A stretch of 7,389 bases of DNA from JAEKLB01 sp050249235 (GTDB lineage Bacteria; Actinomycetota; Acidimicrobiia; Acidimicrobiales; CADCSY01). Under the pieces are notes generated by a model that was not told the origin of the DNA, made no database searches, and saw only the letters and a program-made list of their open reading frames with translations. Within the stretch, counting starts at the first letter, position 1. Each line of letters starts with the position of its first letter. Both the position numbers and the translations under genes were made by a program. Below, one piece after another: positions 6,187 through 7,389 of this stretch. The DNA is taken from contig JBFWQW010000132.1 of assembly GCA_050249235.1 (NCBI GenBank), positions 1 to 7,389 of the forward strand, given 5' to 3'.

Positions 6187-7389
6187 TCAGCGGGCCTTCT
6201 TGGCCGGCGCCCTCTTGGCCGGGGCCTTGGTAGCGACGGCCTTCCTCGCCGGCGCCTTCTTGGCCGGGGCCTTCGTGACCGGCGCCTTCTTGGCCGGGGC
6301 CTTCTTGACGGCGACGGCCTTCTTCACGGGCGCCTTCTTGGCGGGCGCCCTCGTCGCCGGGGCCTTCTTCGCGGGCGCCTTCTTGGCGGGCGCCCTCGTC
6401 GCCGGGGCCTTCTTCGCGGGCGCCTTCTTCACGGGCGCCTTCTTCACGGGCGCCTTCTTGGCGGGCGCCTTCTTCGCCGGGGCCTTCTTCACTGGTGCCA
6501 GGGTGACCTCACTCTCGGGCTGCTCCGCCCCGGGGTCTCCCGGGGCCTGGTCCGCGACGGACGGCCCACCCGAGGGCGGCTCCGAAGCGGTCTGTCCGTC
6601 CGGCCGGCGAGTGCGCCGGACCGGCCGAGTGCTCTGCGAGAGGTCGGCGACCTCGACCGCGACGACGCCCGGCAGTCCGAGGTCGATGCCCCGTCGGGCC
6701 GCGTGGATCGCCGCCACCACGAACTCTCTCGACTCCCCCCTGGTGAGGACCTCGCGCGCCGCCCGGGGTGGCGGGTCGCCGAGGAAGCGGAGGGGTGCGT
6801 AGCACCGGACGCCGGCCACCTCGACCGTCGCCCCGTGGCTGGAGAACTCGGTGACGGCGCCGACGACGACGGCACCCGGCTGGTGCTCGGCGACGAACTC
6901 GATGAACGGCAGGGGCGCGTTGAGCGGCTCGCTGGGCGCCGGCCCGCTCCGCCGGCCCCGCCGGTCGCCGCCGGGCTCCCCGGCCGCGGGCCCCGCGGCG
7001 TCGCTCGACGATCCGCGGCCGCGCCGGGACGGTCCCGGTGCGGCCGGCGCGGCTGCGGCCGGCGCCTTGCGGGCCCGGCGTCCCGGCGGCGGCTCCTTCG
7101 GCACAGGCATCGGGCCGAGCTCGACCCCGCTGCCGAGGGGGGCGTCGCGTGCCGGGTCGGCCTTGCCCTTGCGCTTGGTCGCGGCCCGGGTGGCCATCCG
7201 GCTCTTCGCCCCGCGGACCGGCGTGCGCTCGATCAGGACCCAGCCCACGCCCGGCACCGGCTTGCCACCGACGAGCCGGCCGGCGTCGAAGAGCCAGTCG
7301 TACTCACCGTGGAACTCCTGGAAGGAGTCGTTGGAGAACACGGTGGCGCCGGACTTGTCGGCGATCTCGAGGATGAACTTGTCACCGCG
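6187..7389 (-). CDS. NYN (Zc3h12a-like) ribonuclease, S1-like domain and H1-like lysine tail; N-terminus outside window
   Basis: The frame is open to the right edge, so the protein is cut at its N-terminus; 400 residues remain. Residues 1-60 of the fragment ('GDKFILEIADKSGATVFSNDSFQEF', then 'GGKPVPGVGWVLIERTPVRG') match the last part of a Zc3h12a-like NYN/PIN ribonuclease domain; 'SNDSF' corresponds to the 'SNDNY' segment of human ZC3H12A, and its Asp21 is a probable metal ligand. Residues about 64-155 are a low-complexity Arg/Pro/Ala/Gly linker. Residues about 160-242 form an S1-like RNA-binding barrel ('PGAVVVGAVTEFSSHGATVEV', then 'GDPPPRAAREVL' and 'RRGIDLGLPG'). Residues 298-400 are a basic tail of 20 units of pattern A-P-A/V-K-K, like the tails of mycobacterial HupB and histone H1. 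The likely role is RNA cleavage or processing, with the tail anchoring it to nucleic acid; this is inference. A GTG at 7341 lies inside the NYN domain and is not the true start. Confidence 0.8.
   Translation of the reverse strand, partial: RGDKFILEIADKSGATVFSNDSFQEFHGEYDWLFDAGRLVGGKPVPGVGWVLIERTPVRGAKSRMATRAATKRKGKADPARDAPLGSGVELGPMPVPKEPPPGRRARKAPAAAAPAAPGPSRRGRGSSSDAAGPAAGEPGGDRRGRRSGPAPSEPLNAPLPFIEFVAEHQPGAVVVGAVTEFSSHGATVEVAGVRCYAPLRFLGDPPPRAAREVLTRGESREFVVAAIHAARRGIDLGLPGVVAVEVADLSQSTRPVRRTRRPDGQTASEPPSGGPSVADQAPGDPGAEQPESEVTLAPVKKAPAKKAPAKKAPVKKAPVKKAPAKKAPATRAPAKKAPAKKAPATRAPAKKAPVKKAVAVKKAPAKKAPVTKAPAKKAPARKAVATKAPAKRAPAKKAR
6190..6498 (-). repeat. 15-bp coding repeats for the A-P-A/V-K-K tail
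   Basis: This segment encodes 20 tandem units, nearly all five residues long (variants APAKK, APVKK, APATR, APVTK, APARK, AVATK, APAKR and one six-residue AVAVKK), followed by the last two residues AR. At DNA level the period is 15 bp. Within it, 6328-6372 and 6373-6417 are an exact 45-bp tandem duplication, each covering three units, and the identity runs about 12 nt into the next unit. Confidence 0.9.

Noticed and set aside
6200..6802. A plus-strand open frame giving repeated 'AGAFLAGAF' hydrophobic sequence
   Set aside because: It is the antisense reading of the lysine-tail repeats; the minus-strand frame continues from the S1-like and NYN domains.

Overview
The window is very GC-rich, uses GTG as well as ATG starts, packs genes tightly with start/stop overlaps, and contains a mycobacterial-style PAKKA-repeat lysine tail. 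This points to a high-GC actinobacterium. A lineage near Acidimicrobiia is my guess from the overall look; no marker gene here settles it.

Layout, left to right. (1) 2-349 (+): the C-terminal end of a helicase-type protein with an HRDC domain, cut by the window edge, probably a UvrD2/PcrA-like helicase. (2) 359-856 (+): a flavin reductase-like FMN-binding split-barrel protein. (3) 857-1046: a gap between two convergent genes, filled with degenerate 33-37 bp repeats. (4) 1047-1817 (-): exonuclease III (xth). (5) 1848-5980 (-): a complete CUT1-family ABC importer read right to left, in the order ATPase (UgpC/MalK type), permease (UgpA type), permease (UgpE type), binding lipoprotein (UgpB type). 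Its genes overlap by 4, 11 and, depending on the start chosen, up to 4 nt, so it is one operon; xth follows after 30 nt and may be co-transcribed. (6) 5981-6186: a 206-nt intergenic region with a 20-bp tandem repeat array upstream of the importer and a 9-bp-stem hairpin just past the next gene's stop. (7) 6187-7389 (-): the C-terminal 400 residues of a protein joining a Zc3h12a-like NYN ribonuclease domain (cut by the window edge), an S1-like domain and a histone H1-like tail of 20 five-residue units.

How the genes work together. The importer resembles the glycerol-3-phosphate/glycerophosphodiester (Ugp) system. Its binding protein keeps most ligand residues known from E. coli UgpB but has Leu where E. 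coli has Trp169. The same change is known in Mycobacterium tuberculosis UgpB, which prefers glycerophosphocholine, so this operon may salvage phospholipid head groups. The helicase fragment and exonuclease III are DNA-repair genes that happen to lie nearby; I see no functional link to the importer.

The points most worth a second look are the 20-bp repeat array with an internal 13-bp dyad in front of the importer, the NYN-S1-lysine-tail architecture with a perfect 45-bp internal duplication, and the Trp-to-Leu change in the binding protein. I did not find convincing evidence of a wholly new system.
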